Positions 1 through 8,047 of a stretch of 64,000 bases of DNA are shown here, piece after piece (within the stretch, counting starts at the first letter, position 1; each line of letters opens with the position of its first letter). The notes beneath the pieces are model-generated. The model was given only the letters and a program-made list of their open reading frames with translations, made no database searches and had not been told where the DNA came from. The position numbers and the translations under genes were made by a program. Origin of the DNA: Maritimibacter harenae (GTDB taxonomy: Bacteria > Pseudomonadota > Alphaproteobacteria > Rhodobacterales > Rhodobacteraceae); NCBI RefSeq assembly GCF_009882975.1, contig NZ_WTUX01000017.1, positions 262,641 through 326,640 of the forward strand. The letters are read 5' to 3'.

Positions 1-398
1 GCCCCGTCGCGCGCGAACTTGAGCGTCAGCTTCTTTCGCCGCGCAGGCGCCAGCTTCGTTTCCGGCCCCATGCGCAGGATCTCGGCGTCATAGGAGTCGG
101 CAATGATCAGCCCTGTCTCGGCGGGCAGAAGGTCCTGCGGGAAATCGCCATCCACCGCCCAGAAGAACCGGTCGCAGAACTCCAGGTAGCCCTGCCATTT
201 CTGGTCCGACAGGTAATCGGCGCGCGACGACTTGCACTCGACCACCCAGATTTCGCCCCCCGGCCCCAACGCGTAGACATCGGTGCGCAGACCGCGCCGC
301 GGCACGAATTCCTCGAGACAGGCGAAATCGTTGCGCCGCAGGTAGCGCGCCACGCCGCGCGCCAGGAGCTGGCCGGGTTGAAGCTGGGCATCGTCCAT
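1..398 (-). CDS. mmcB: MmcB-like DNA repair protein, 3' end cut by window edge
   Basis: The frame opens at an ATG at 398 and is still open at position 1, giving 132 residues. The sequence matches the MmcB/DUF-type family of small alphaproteobacterial proteins linked to DNA repair. It has a compact restriction-endonuclease-like core: an Asp in RTDVYALG (residue 40) followed by WVVECKSS (E54-x-K56), the spacing of a PD-(D/E)xK site. Aromatic-rich segments follow (FCDRFFWAVDGDFP). In Caulobacter an MmcB protein helps ImuBC-type translesion repair; nuclease activity here is inference from the motif. The C-terminus is beyond the window. Confidence 0.75.
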   Translation of the reverse strand, partial: MDDAQLQPGQLLARGVARYLRRNDFACLEEFVPRRGLRTDVYALGPGGEIWVVECKSSRADYLSDQKWQGYLEFCDRFFWAVDGDFPQDLLPAETGLIIADSYDAEILRMGPETKLAPARRKKLTLKFARDG

Positions 399-470
399 GG
401 GCGCAGAATGAACAATTGGTGAACATTTCGCAAGGGGCGGCCAGCGCCCGCCCCGCCGCGACACGCCCCC

Positions 471-499
471 TTGTGTGATCCGGACATGGGGCCTATTTG
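471..499 (+). promoter_or_regulatory. sigma-70-type promoter of the 6S-like RNA
   Basis: TTGTGT at 471-476 and TATTTG at 494-499 are separated by 17 bases. Transcription would start near 506, which is where the closing stem of the RNA begins. The position match supports it; the boxes themselves are imperfect. Confidence 0.5.
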
Positions 500-505
500 C
501 AGTCT

Positions 506-706
506 TGGCGGTCTGCCCTTCTCGTCAGACGGGAACATTCCAGTGGCCTTAAGCAAATCCGAGGGAGCTGGCTCTGTCCGGATCGTGGTTCGGTTACCCG
601 GCGCCCACCTGTACATACAGGTCCTCGGGAATGCGCTTCCCAGACGGTTGCAGGCGGTCCCGCCACTTCACAGGCTCCTCCCGATCCTTCGGGGGGAGCC
701 TTGTGT
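506..706 (+). ncRNA. ssrS: candidate 6S RNA with intrinsic terminator
   Basis: No convincing protein gene occupies this 388-base gap. The plus strand folds into a long rod. GGCGG at 507-511 pairs with CCGCC at 660-664. GGGAA-CATTCC (531-541) pairs with GGAATG...TTCCC (628-641) across a three-base bulge. These stems enclose a large, weakly paired central region and smaller hairpins (for example 6 bp within 606-622). A mature RNA of about 160 nt with a closing stem, central bubble and apical stem is the 6S plan; 6S mimics an open promoter and binds sigma-70 RNA polymerase. A sigma-70-like promoter lies just upstream, and a strong terminator ends the transcript at about 706. The identity rests on architecture, not a database match; another structured sRNA is possible. 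Confidence 0.62.
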
Positions 707-708
707 TT
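673..708 (+). terminator. intrinsic terminator of the 6S-like RNA
   Basis: A 12-bp stem pairs 673-684 with 689-700 around a four-base loop and is followed by TTGTGTTT. The orientation fixes the RNA gene on the plus strand. Confidence 0.75.
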
Positions 709-786
709 CCAGCACTTGAGAGACGAAAACGCGCCACCCCGGCCCTTCACGGACCCGGATGGCGAAGCGGCTGAAGGCCCGGCAGC

Positions 787-1098
787 CTACCGGCCGCGGC
801 GCGTGGGCGCGACCGCCTCGACGCGGGCCGGGATGCGCGTGGCCACCGGCCGGCGCTTGCCGCCGCGCGGTCCCGCGTCGTCGCCCATGCGCATGATGGC
901 GATGGCGAACTGCACGCCGGAAAACACGACCGCGTTGCCGAAGAACAGCATCGCGACGGCCATGATGCCCACGTCGGAATGGGTCACGAGATGCCAGAGG
1001 TTGCCCACGTTCATCCACAGGAGCAGCCCCACGAAGACTCCGGCAAGGCCGAAACCGATCAGGACATGGCGGATATACATCGAAACGAGCTTGGGCAT
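787..1098 (-). CDS. small inner-membrane protein of unknown function
   Basis: This 103-residue protein starts at an ATG preceded by a strong GGAGG. That site is much better than starts further upstream in the same frame. Two hydrophobic segments (about residues 11-28 and 44-68) predict two membrane spans, followed by a basic tail rich in Arg, Pro and Gly. No catalytic motif is visible and I do not recognise a named family. It lies downstream of nusB on the same strand, separated by a terminator-like repeat, so it is probably transcribed on its own. Confidence 0.7.
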   Translation of the reverse strand: MPKLVSMYIRHVLIGFGLAGVFVGLLLWMNVGNLWHLVTHSDVGIMAVAMLFFGNAVVFSGVQFAIAIMRMGDDAGPRGGKRRPVATRIPARVEAVAPTRRGR

Positions 1099-1187
1099 GG
1101 CAGCACCTCCTGCCCATGAAGATAGCACTCGTGCGCCGGATTCCAAATGCACGGGTCTCGCACCCTGCCCGAATGGGCGTCGGTCCG

Positions 1188-1252
1188 CCCTTCTTCGTTT
1201 TGAAAATACCTCAGGGGAGTCGCGCCCGCGGCGCGACGGGGACAGCGTCCCC
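1188..1252 (-). repeat. terminator-like REP element downstream of nusB
   Basis: On the minus strand this reads as a hairpin (1252-1238), then a C-rich stretch and AGGTATTTTCAAAACGAAG. It is the most diverged member of a family also found near 3584, 10090 and 46101-46219. It begins 14 bases past the nusB stop, so it probably terminates the rib-nusB transcript. Confidence 0.6.
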
Positions 1253-1265
1253 GGCGGCCCTTGCC

Positions 1266-1742
1266 TCAGAAGGCCTCGGGCCGGGCCTCGCGCGCCATGT
1301 GGTCGAGCACGGCGTTGGTGAACTTGGGCTCCTGGCCATCCGGGAAGAACGCCTTGGCCACATCCACGAACTCCACGATCACCACGCGCGGCGGTGTGTC
1401 CCCGATCATGAGCTCGGCCCCGGCCGCGCGAAAGAGCGCGCGCAGCGTCGGGTCGATGCGCGCGATCGGCCACTTGGCCACCAGGGCACGGTCGGTCATC
1501 TGGTCGATCTTCGCCTGGCTGTCGACGGCGGCCTCGAGCAACGCGCGGAAGAGATCCACGTCGCCCTCCTCGAAGTCGCCTTCCTCGTAGCTCGCCCCGA
1601 ACCGGTGATCCTCGAACTCCTGGCGCACCCGGTCGAGCCCCTGCCCGGCCGCTTCCATCTGGAACAGCGCCTGCACGGCATAGAGCCGCGAGGCGGACCT
1701 CATCCGGCGCTTCAGGTTGTTGGAAATCTCGCGTTCGGTCAT
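1266..1742 (-). CDS. nusB: transcription antitermination factor NusB
   Basis: The 158-residue protein is a full-length, all-helical NusB. It contains the basic N-terminal segment (RRMRSASRLYAVQALFQME, residues 12-30) that contacts boxA RNA and the C-terminal KFTNAVLDHMAR helix. NusB binds NusE (S10) and boxA to allow antitermination on rRNA operons. It is the last gene of the ribBA-ribH-nusB group, its usual place in alphaproteobacteria. The gap to ribH is 89 bases, so it may share the rib transcript or have a weak promoter of its own. Confidence 0.95.
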   Translation of the reverse strand: MTEREISNNLKRRMRSASRLYAVQALFQMEAAGQGLDRVRQEFEDHRFGASYEEGDFEEGDVDLFRALLEAAVDSQAKIDQMTDRALVAKWPIARIDPTLRALFRAAGAELMIGDTPPRVVIVEFVDVAKAFFPDGQEPKFTNAVLDHMAREARPEAF

Positions 1743-1831
1743 GTCACGGAGCCTCGGAGCAGATCAGAGCGCGCTTCTAGTGCAAGCCGGACCGGGGGGA
1801 AACCGGTTTTTGCACCGGACCCCCGAAAGTC

Positions 1832-2341
1832 TCAGGCATTCGGCGGACGGAAGCCGGCGGGCAGCGCGCCGCCCTTCCACTTGCGCGCAAGCGCCACGAG
1901 GTGGAGCGCCGCGGCCGCGGCCCCGCCACCCTTGTTCATCCGGTCGGGATCGGCCCGCACCTCGGCCTGCTCGCGGTTCTCCACCGTCAGGATGCCGTTG
2001 CCGATGCACAGTCCGGCAAGCCCCATCGTCGACAGCCCGCGCGAGCTGTCGTTGCAGACCGTGTCGTAATGCGTCGTCTCGCCCCGGATCACGCAGCCCA
2101 GCGCCACGTAGCCGTCGAAATCCGCCGTCTGGTCGGCGATGCGGATCGCGGTGGGCAGCTCCAGCGCGCCGGGCACCTCGACCAGCTCCCATTCGGCGCC
2201 GACCGCCTCGATCTCGGCCTTGGCCCCGGCGATCAGGTCGTCGGCGATGTCGCGGTAATAGGGTGCGACGACGATCAGGATCTTCACGTCCTCGTCGAAG
2301 CTCGGGCGGGGCAGCGTGTAATGCGTCTCGGAACCGGCCAT
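1832..2341 (-). CDS. ribH: 6,7-dimethyl-8-ribityllumazine synthase
   Basis: RibH condenses 5-amino-6-ribitylaminouracil with 3,4-dihydroxy-2-butanone 4-phosphate, the penultimate step of riboflavin synthesis, in the cytoplasm. The 169-residue protein shows the family motif GCVIRGETTHYD (about residues 82-93) with catalytic His91, and GLCIGNGILTVEN further on. A GTG directly precedes the ATG and overlaps the stop of the upstream gene. I chose the ATG at 2341, which overlaps the upstream TGA by one base, so translation is probably coupled. Confidence 0.95.
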   Translation of the reverse strand: MAGSETHYTLPRPSFDEDVKILIVVAPYYRDIADDLIAGAKAEIEAVGAEWELVEVPGALELPTAIRIADQTADFDGYVALGCVIRGETTHYDTVCNDSSRGLSTMGLAGLCIGNGILTVENREQAEVRADPDRMNKGGGAAAAALHLVALARKWKGGALPAGFRPPNA

Positions 2342-3477
2342 CACTTGCCTCCCCGGATCGGATGGGTGCCCTCGATCGACAGGTCGTAGGCTTCGAGCCC
2401 GACCACCTTGGGGAGGGGGCTGTCGGAGAGCAGCGTCATGCGGTGAATGCCCAGCGCCGCCAGGATCTGCGCACCCAGCCCGTACTGGCGCAGGACCTGC
2501 GGGCTCACTTCCCCCTCGTCCGTGGCCAGCCGCATGGACGGGTCACGCAGGAGCACCACGGCCCCGCGCCCGGCCTCGGCGATGATCTCCATCGCGCGGG
2601 GCAGCTCGTCATGCGGATTGGGCCCCAGCCCCAGCGCATCCTCCAGCGGGTTCAGCGCGTGCATGCGCACCAGCACCGGCTCGTCGGTGGTCAGGTCGCC
2701 CTTGGTCAGAACGATATGCTCGGCGCCCTGGGTCTCGTCGGTGAAGATGCGCAGCATCCAGTCCCCGCCATAGGCCGATGTCACGCTCTTCACGGCGCTC
2801 TCGTTCACCAGGTTGTCGTGGCGGTGGCGGTAGGCGATGAGATCGCTGATCGTGCCGATCTTGAGATTGTGCTTCTGCGCGAAGGCCACCAGGTCCGGCA
2901 GGCGCGCCATCGTGCCGTCTTCGTTCATGATCTCGCAGATCACGCCGGCCGGGTTCAGCCCCGCGAGCCGCGCGATGTCCACCGCCGCCTCGGTATGGCC
3001 CGCGCGCACCAGCACGCCGCCATCCTTGGCGCGCAGCGGGAAGACGTGGCCGGGGGTGGCGATGTCGGCCGCGCCCCGGGTCGGATCGATGGCGACCGCG
3101 ACGGTGCGCGCCCGGTCATGGGCCGAGATGCCCGTGGTCACGCCCTCGCGCGCCTCGATCGAGATCGTGAAGGCGGTCTCGTGGCGCGACGAGTTCTGGC
3201 TCGCCATCAGGGGCAGGCCCAGCGCGTCGACCCGCTCGCTCGTCATCGACAGGCAGATCAGGCCACGCCCGTGGGTCGCCATGAAATTGATCGCCTCGGG
3301 GGTCGCCATCTGCGCGGGGATCACGAGATCGCCCTCGTTCTCGCGGTCCTCGTGGTCGACGAGAATGAACATGCGCCCGTTGCGGGCGTCCTCGATGATC
3401 TCCTCGACCGGGGAAATCACCTTGCCCCATTCCCGCTCGACCGGGCCGGGTTCGTCATAGATCTTGGCGTCCGCCAT
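2341..3477 (-). CDS. ribB: 3,4-dihydroxy-2-butanone 4-phosphate synthase with degenerate GTP cyclohydrolase II domain (RibBX type)
   Basis: The N-terminal half (about residues 20-215) is a complete RibB domain with DHEDRENEGDL (41-51), which binds Mg and ribulose 5-phosphate, and THGRGLICLSM. The C-terminal half looks like RibA in fold: QYGLGAQILAALG and VGLEAYDLSIEG survive. However, the expected zinc-binding Cys cluster (C...CDCG region) is replaced by VLVRMHALNPLEDALG, and this half contains no cysteine. It should therefore make dihydroxybutanone phosphate but not open GTP. Such RibBX variants are known in Proteobacteria. The start is the ATG at 3477, six bases from GGGAG; a GTG just before it is possible. 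Confidence 0.92.
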   Translation of the reverse strand: MADAKIYDEPGPVEREWGKVISPVEEIIEDARNGRMFILVDHEDRENEGDLVIPAQMATPEAINFMATHGRGLICLSMTSERVDALGLPLMASQNSSRHETAFTISIEAREGVTTGISAHDRARTVAVAIDPTRGAADIATPGHVFPLRAKDGGVLVRAGHTEAAVDIARLAGLNPAGVICEIMNEDGTMARLPDLVAFAQKHNLKIGTISDLIAYRHRHDNLVNESAVKSVTSAYGGDWMLRIFTDETQGAEHIVLTKGDLTTDEPVLVRMHALNPLEDALGLGPNPHDELPRAMEIIAEAGRGAVVLLRDPSMRLATDEGEVSPQVLRQYGLGAQILAALGIHRMTLLSDSPLPKVVGLEAYDLSIEGTHPIRGGK

Positions 3478-3583
3478 CACGGGCTCCCTTCAAATTGCCC
3501 CCGCGAGATAACGCGGCCCGCGCGCCGATGCCAGAGGAACGTCGCACAGTGACGTCCCGATACGTGCACGACCCCGTGACGCC

Positions 3584-3634
3584 CCCCTTTCATCTTTCCG
3601 AAAATACGCCGGGGGTGCGGGGGCAGCGCCCCCG
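3584..3634 (-). repeat. terminator-like REP element 3' of the MBL hydrolase gene
   Basis: Read on the minus strand this is a GC-rich hairpin (3634-3617), then ACCCCCGGCGTATTTTCGGAAAGATGAAAG. It sits 33 bases beyond the stop of the minus-strand MBL gene. A second hairpin (3642-3659) lies between the stop and this unit. It is nearly identical to the copy at 10090-10142. Likely role: transcription termination or mRNA 3'-end protection. Confidence 0.65.
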
Positions 3635-3666
3635 CCCGGGTCGCCGGCGCCAGCCGGCGATCCGCC

Positions 3667-4632
3667 TCAGAACCGCCAGAGCGCGGGCACGAAGCCGTAG
3701 GCGTCGCCGTCGCGCATCACGTGGCCCACGCCGGGGAACGGGAAGTGGTAGCCGACGACCGGGATCCGGTCCGTGGCGGCCATGTCGAGCAGCCGGCGGC
3801 GCGTGGCCACGGTCGCCTCGGGGTCCGTGTCGGTGGAGCCGTACCAGTCGGGATGGGCGAAATGGCCGTAGGCGTGGGTGATCGCGTCGCCCAGGATCAG
3901 AAGCTGCTGGCCGTCGCTTTCCACCATGATCGACATGTGCCCGGGCGTGTGCCCGTGGGTGGCCATGAGCCGCACTCCCGGCGCGACCTCGTGGCCGTCG
4001 GCGGCGAGCGTCCATTCGGCCCCGTCCACGTTGATCGAGTTCACGGCGCCCAGCACGAACTGCTGCTCTTCCGCCGCGACCCGGTTCACCAGGTCGTCCT
4101 GGGTCCAGTAATCGTGCTCGGTCTCGCCGATGATGAATTCCGCGTCGGGCAGGATCGCCTCGTCGAAATCGTCGCGCACGCCCCAGATGTGATCGGGGTG
4201 GGCGTGGGTGATGACCAGGTGGGTGACACCGTAGGGATCGAGCCCGGCGCCCTCCATGTTGGACAGGAGCCGCCCCGCGCTGTCGAAGAACCGGTTGCCG
4301 GAGCCGATGTCGATCAGCACCTTCGCCTCCGGCGTCTCGATATGGACGTGGTTGGTGTGGGCCACCAGCTCGTCACCGGCCAGGTAATGCGCCTCGAGGA
4401 AGGCAGCCTTCTCGGCCTCGTCCGCGTTCATGCCCAGCGCGCTCAGCGGCTGCGGGAACCAGCCGTCCGACACGATCGTGATCTTCTTGTCGCCCAGCTT
4501 GAAACGGAAGTGCGCCGGGTTTCCGTCCTCGGGCGGGGCGAGCTCGGCACGCATGGCGGCGGGCATGGCGAAAGCGGGCATCGCGGCGGCCAGGGCAAGC
4601 ATCTGGCGGCGCGTGGGGCGAAGTAGCGTCAT
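3667..4632 (-). CDS. Tat-exported metallo-beta-lactamase-fold hydrolase
   Basis: This 321-residue protein has an N-terminal twin-arginine signal (TRRQMLALAAAMP, Arg8-Arg9) followed by an Ala-rich hydrophobic stretch, so it is probably exported folded to the periplasm. The mature part is an MBL-fold enzyme: HAHPDH (143-148) is the HxHxDH metal motif, HGHTPGH supplies the next histidine, and LGDAITH supplies the bridging Asp. It resembles lactonase or quorum-quenching-type MBL proteins, but the substrate cannot be read from the sequence. It sits between ribE and ribBA without an obvious metabolic link. Confidence 0.85.
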   Translation of the reverse strand: MTLLRPTRRQMLALAAAMPAFAMPAAMRAELAPPEDGNPAHFRFKLGDKKITIVSDGWFPQPLSALGMNADEAEKAAFLEAHYLAGDELVAHTNHVHIETPEAKVLIDIGSGNRFFDSAGRLLSNMEGAGLDPYGVTHLVITHAHPDHIWGVRDDFDEAILPDAEFIIGETEHDYWTQDDLVNRVAAEEQQFVLGAVNSINVDGAEWTLAADGHEVAPGVRLMATHGHTPGHMSIMVESDGQQLLILGDAITHAYGHFAHPDWYGSTDTDPEATVATRRRLLDMAATDRIPVVGYHFPFPGVGHVMRDGDAYGFVPALWRF

Positions 4633-4720
4633 GGAATCCTCCCTATCGTTCGGGGAGCATCATATGCACGGCTTCGAATGATTGAAAGCCGCTCCGCGCC
4701 ATCCGGACGCGCGGCCCCGC

Positions 4721-5311
4721 TCAGGCGGCGTAGTCGGTAAGCCGCGCCACGTAACGCGCGAGCGTGTCTATCTCGAGGTTGATCCGGTCGCCGACCGCCA
4801 CGTCGCCCCAGGTCGTGACGTCTTTCGTGTGGGTGATCAGGTTCACCCCGAACGTGTCGCCCTCGACCTCGTTCACAGTCAGCGACGTGCCGTTGAGCGC
4901 CACCGATCCCTTGGGCGCGATGAAGCGGGCGAGCGCGCCCGGCACCTTGAAGGTGATCCGCGTGGAATCGCCCTCGTCGACGACGGAGGTGACCTCGGCC
5001 ACCCCGTCCACGTGGCCCGACACGATGTGACCGCCCAGCTCGTCGCCGACCTTGAGCGCACGTTCGAGGTTGAGCCGCGTGCCCTCGCGCCAGTCCCCGA
5101 GGTTGGTCTTGTCCAGCGTCTCGCCGGAGACGTAGACCTCGTACCAGTCGGGCCCAAGCGCCGTGACCGTCAGGCACACCCCGTCCGAGGCGATGGACGC
5201 CCCCATGTCGATCCCGGCGGTGTCATACCCTGTGCGGATGCGCGCGCGCAGGTCGCCGTCGCGCGTCACCTGAACCACTTCGCCGATGTCGGTGATGATG
5301 CCCGTGAACAT
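4721..5311 (-). CDS. ribE: riboflavin synthase alpha chain
   Basis: The enzyme dismutates two molecules of 6,7-dimethyl-8-ribityllumazine into riboflavin and the pyrimidine precursor. The 196 residues show the expected internal duplication of two beta-barrels: SIASDGVCLTV (39-49) recurs as GSVALNGTSLTV. The N-terminal MFTGI and GGHIVSGHVDG motifs are present. The start is fixed by AAGGAG six bases upstream of the ATG; a longer upstream frame lacks such a site. It faces the divergent kpsS gene across 190 bases. Confidence 0.95.
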   Translation of the reverse strand: MFTGIITDIGEVVQVTRDGDLRARIRTGYDTAGIDMGASIASDGVCLTVTALGPDWYEVYVSGETLDKTNLGDWREGTRLNLERALKVGDELGGHIVSGHVDGVAEVTSVVDEGDSTRITFKVPGALARFIAPKGSVALNGTSLTVNEVEGDTFGVNLITHTKDVTTWGDVAVGDRINLEIDTLARYVARLTDYAA

Positions 5312-5501
5312 GTCGATCTCCTTTGCCCTCATGGCTAGCCGCATTCCCGGCGGATGCCAAGCAGGCCGACCCCACGGGCGGTCACAAAAACGCCCCGTTT
5401 TCATGGTTTGTATCGCACCGGGGGACAATGGCAGGACTTTCTTGCCCGCAGCCGCGTGATTGGGTGCGACAGGCAGGTAAATAACAGGTTAAATCAGGCG
5501 C

Positions 5502-6794
5502 ATGAGAGCCATCGACGGGACAGACCGGGTCTTTCTTTTCCTGCAGGGGCCGCACGGCCCCTTCTTCCGCCGCCTGGGGGGCATGCTCCGGGCGGCGGGG
5601 GCCGAGGTCTGGCGCGTGGGCTTCAACATGGGCGACCAGGTCTTCTGGGCCGACCGCAGGAGCTACCTCCCCTTCACCGAGGAACGCGATGCCTGGGCCG
5701 CGCGCATCCGCGCGATCCTGGCCGAAAAGGGCGTGACCGACCTCGTGCTCTACGGCGACACCCGCACGGTCCACGCCGAGGCCGTCGCGGCCGCGCGCGA
5801 GGCAGGGATCGAGATCCACGTCTTCGAGGAAGGCTACCTGCGCCCCTACTGGGTCAGCTACGAGCGCGGCGGTGCAAACGGCCATTCCCGGCTCATGGAC
5901 ATGGACGTGCCCCAGATGCAGCGCGTGCTGGCCGATGCCGAGCTCGACATCCCGGAACCGCCTGCCCACTGGGGCGACATGCGCCACCACGTTTTCTACG
6001 GCGCGGCCTACCACTGGTTCGTGATGTTCCTGAACCGGCGCTACGCGGGCTTCCGCCCGCACCGCGCGCTGCCGGTGAGCAAGGAGTTCCAGCTCTACGT
6101 GCGCCGCCTTCTCCTGATGCCGTTCCAGTGGCTCGACCGCGTCATCGCCACGCGCCGGATCCGCAACGGCGGCTTTCCCTATCACCTGGCGCTCCTGCAA
6201 CTGGCTCATGACGCGAGCTTCCTGGACCATTCGCCCTTCGCCGACATGACCGACTTCCTCGACGTCGTGATCGAGGGCTTCGCCACCGGGGCGGCGCGCC
6301 ACCACCACCTCGTGTTCAAGGCCCACCCGCTCGAGGACGGGCGCGTGCCCCTGCGCCGCGAAATCCGCCGCCTCGCCCGCCGTCACGGCGTCGAGGACCG
6401 GGTGCATTACGTGCGCGGCGGCAAGCTCGCCCGCCTGCTCGACCATGCCCGCAGCGCCGTCACCGTGAACTCGACCGCCGCCCAGCAGGTGCTCTGGCGC
6501 GGCCTGCCGCTCAAGGTGTTCGGGCGCGCGGTCTACGAGAAGCCGGAATTCGTCTCGACCCAGCCGGTCGACGCCTTCTTCGCCCAGCCGACGCGGCCCG
6601 ACAGCCGCGCCTACCGCGATTACCGCCACTACCTGCTCGAGACCTCGCAGATCCCCGGCGGCTTCTACTCGGCGCGTGGCCGGCGCCAGCTTCTGCGCCA
6701 GATCGTCGACATGATGCTGAGCCCGGACGACCCCTACGACGCACTCGAAAAGGGCACCGCTGCGCCCCGGCAACAGTTGAGACTCGTGAAGTAA
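5502..6794 (+). CDS. kpsS: KpsS-like capsular polysaccharide beta-Kdo transferase
   Basis: The 430-residue protein starts with FLFLQGPHGPFF (11-22) and carries VFEEGYLRPYWVSYE (107-121), a signature shared by KpsS and KpsC. FKAHPLEDGR and the VNSTAAQQVLWRGLPLKVFG block follow. KpsS adds the first Kdo to lysophosphatidylglycerol, starting the poly-Kdo linker that anchors ABC-exported (group 2 type) capsules. It acts in the cytoplasm at the inner membrane. It heads a three-gene plus-strand set with the exporter lipoprotein and kpsC, inserted among minus-strand rib genes. No KpsM, KpsT or KpsE gene lies in the window. Confidence 0.85.
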   Translation: MRAIDGTDRVFLFLQGPHGPFFRRLGGMLRAAGAEVWRVGFNMGDQVFWADRRSYLPFTEERDAWAARIRAILAEKGVTDLVLYGDTRTVHAEAVAAAREAGIEIHVFEEGYLRPYWVSYERGGANGHSRLMDMDVPQMQRVLADAELDIPEPPAHWGDMRHHVFYGAAYHWFVMFLNRRYAGFRPHRALPVSKEFQLYVRRLLLMPFQWLDRVIATRRIRNGGFPYHLALLQLAHDASFLDHSPFADMTDFLDVVIEGFATGAARHHHLVFKAHPLEDGRVPLRREIRRLARRHGVEDRVHYVRGGKLARLLDHARSAVTVNSTAAQQVLWRGLPLKVFGRAVYEKPEFVSTQPVDAFFAQPTRPDSRAYRDYRHYLLETSQIPGGFYSARGRRQLLRQIVDMMLSPDDPYDALEKGTAAPRQQLRLVK

Positions 6795-6885
6795 CGTCCC
6801 GAATCATCGCTGGATTTTTGCCGGCCCGACCTGTAGTTTGGCCGAAAAAGAAACTGAGGCAGACCTCCAAAAAGGAGCCCGGGCA

Positions 6886-8037
6886 GTGAAAATTCAGGGC
6901 ATTTCATGGGCGCGGATCGCGCTCCTCTTGGCGCTTGTGATGGGTGTAGCCGCATGTGACGTGCTCCCCCGAAGTGGCCCGAACAAACAGGAAATCTTCT
7001 CCGGATCGGTGCAGCGGCAGGGCGACGCCTTCGTCGTCTCGGTCAACGACCGCGTGACGCGCGCCACCGCCATCACCCCGGCCCTGGGCTTCGGCCCGAA
7101 CTTCCTGACGGCGGGCCAGGTCGGCTCGGACACGATCCGCCCCGGCGACGTGCTGGGCGTGGCGATCTGGGAGAACGTGGAGCAGGGCATCCTCGCCTCC
7201 GCCGGCGCCCCCGCGGCGCTCGAGGAGGTGCAGGTCGACGGCGCCGGCTTCATCTTCATCCCCTACGCGGGCCGCATCAGGGCCGCGGGCAACACGCCCG
7301 AGGCGGTGCGCCGCATCATCACCGAGCAGCTCGAAACCCAGACGCCGGACCCGCAGGTGCTCGTCACCCGTGTCGCGGGCGACGGGGCGACGGTGTCGGT
7401 CACGGGCGCGGTGAACGGCCAGGGCGTCTATGCCATCGAACGGCCGACCCGCACGCTGGGCGCGATGCTCGCGCGCGCCGGCGGAGTCGCGGTCAATCCC
7501 GAGGTCGCGGTGGTCAAGATCATCCGCGGCGGCCAGACCGGCCAGGTCTGGTACCAGGACCTGTTCGAGGACCCGCGCCTCGACATCGCGCTGCGCAACG
7601 GAGACCGCATCCTCGTGGAATCCGACACCCGCGCCTTCACCGCGCTCGGCGCCACCGGCACCCAGACCCGCGTCAACTTCCAGACCCAGACACTGTCGGC
7701 GATCGAGGCGATCGCGCAGGTCGGCGGCCTGAACCCGACGCTGGCCGACCCCACCGGCATCTTCGTCTTCCGCAACGAGCCCGCCGTGGTCGCCAACGCC
7801 GTGCTCGGCCGCAACGACCTGATCGGGCCGCAGCGCCTGATCTACGTGCTCAACCTGACCGAACCCAACGGCATGTTCATGGCGCGCGACTTTCTCATCC
7901 GCGACGGCGACACGGTCTACGTGACCGAAGCGCCCTACGTGCAGTGGACCAAGGTCATCACGGCGCTCACCGGCACGCTCGGCGCGGCCGAGTCGCTGGC
8001 CACCGCCGGCAGCACCTTCGGCCTCGTCGGCCCCTGA
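6886..8037 (+). CDS. capsule polysaccharide export outer-membrane lipoprotein (Wza/KpsD-type)
   Basis: The start is a GTG eight bases after AAAGGAG; an earlier in-frame TTG lacks a site. The 383-residue protein begins with a lipoprotein signal ending in VMGVAAC (Cys about residue 25). A polysaccharide-export domain follows (IRPGDVLGVAIWEN), then at least two SLBB-type segments (VSVTGAVNGQGVYAIERPTRTL and FTALGATGTQTRVNF...LSAIEAIAQVGGL). Family members form a periplasm-to-outside ring for capsule export. The position between kpsS and kpsC supports capsule rather than another exopolysaccharide. Confidence 0.85.
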   Translation: MKIQGISWARIALLLALVMGVAACDVLPRSGPNKQEIFSGSVQRQGDAFVVSVNDRVTRATAITPALGFGPNFLTAGQVGSDTIRPGDVLGVAIWENVEQGILASAGAPAALEEVQVDGAGFIFIPYAGRIRAAGNTPEAVRRIITEQLETQTPDPQVLVTRVAGDGATVSVTGAVNGQGVYAIERPTRTLGAMLARAGGVAVNPEVAVVKIIRGGQTGQVWYQDLFEDPRLDIALRNGDRILVESDTRAFTALGATGTQTRVNFQTQTLSAIEAIAQVGGLNPTLADPTGIFVFRNEPAVVANAVLGRNDLIGPQRLIYVLNLTEPNGMFMARDFLIRDGDTVYVTEAPYVQWTKVITALTGTLGAAESLATAGSTFGLVGP

Positions 8038-8047
8038 GCGCCGGGCC

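Noticed and set aside
5312-5501. An FMN riboswitch before ribE
   Set aside because: None of the conserved RFN-element segments could be found here or before ribBA and ribD.
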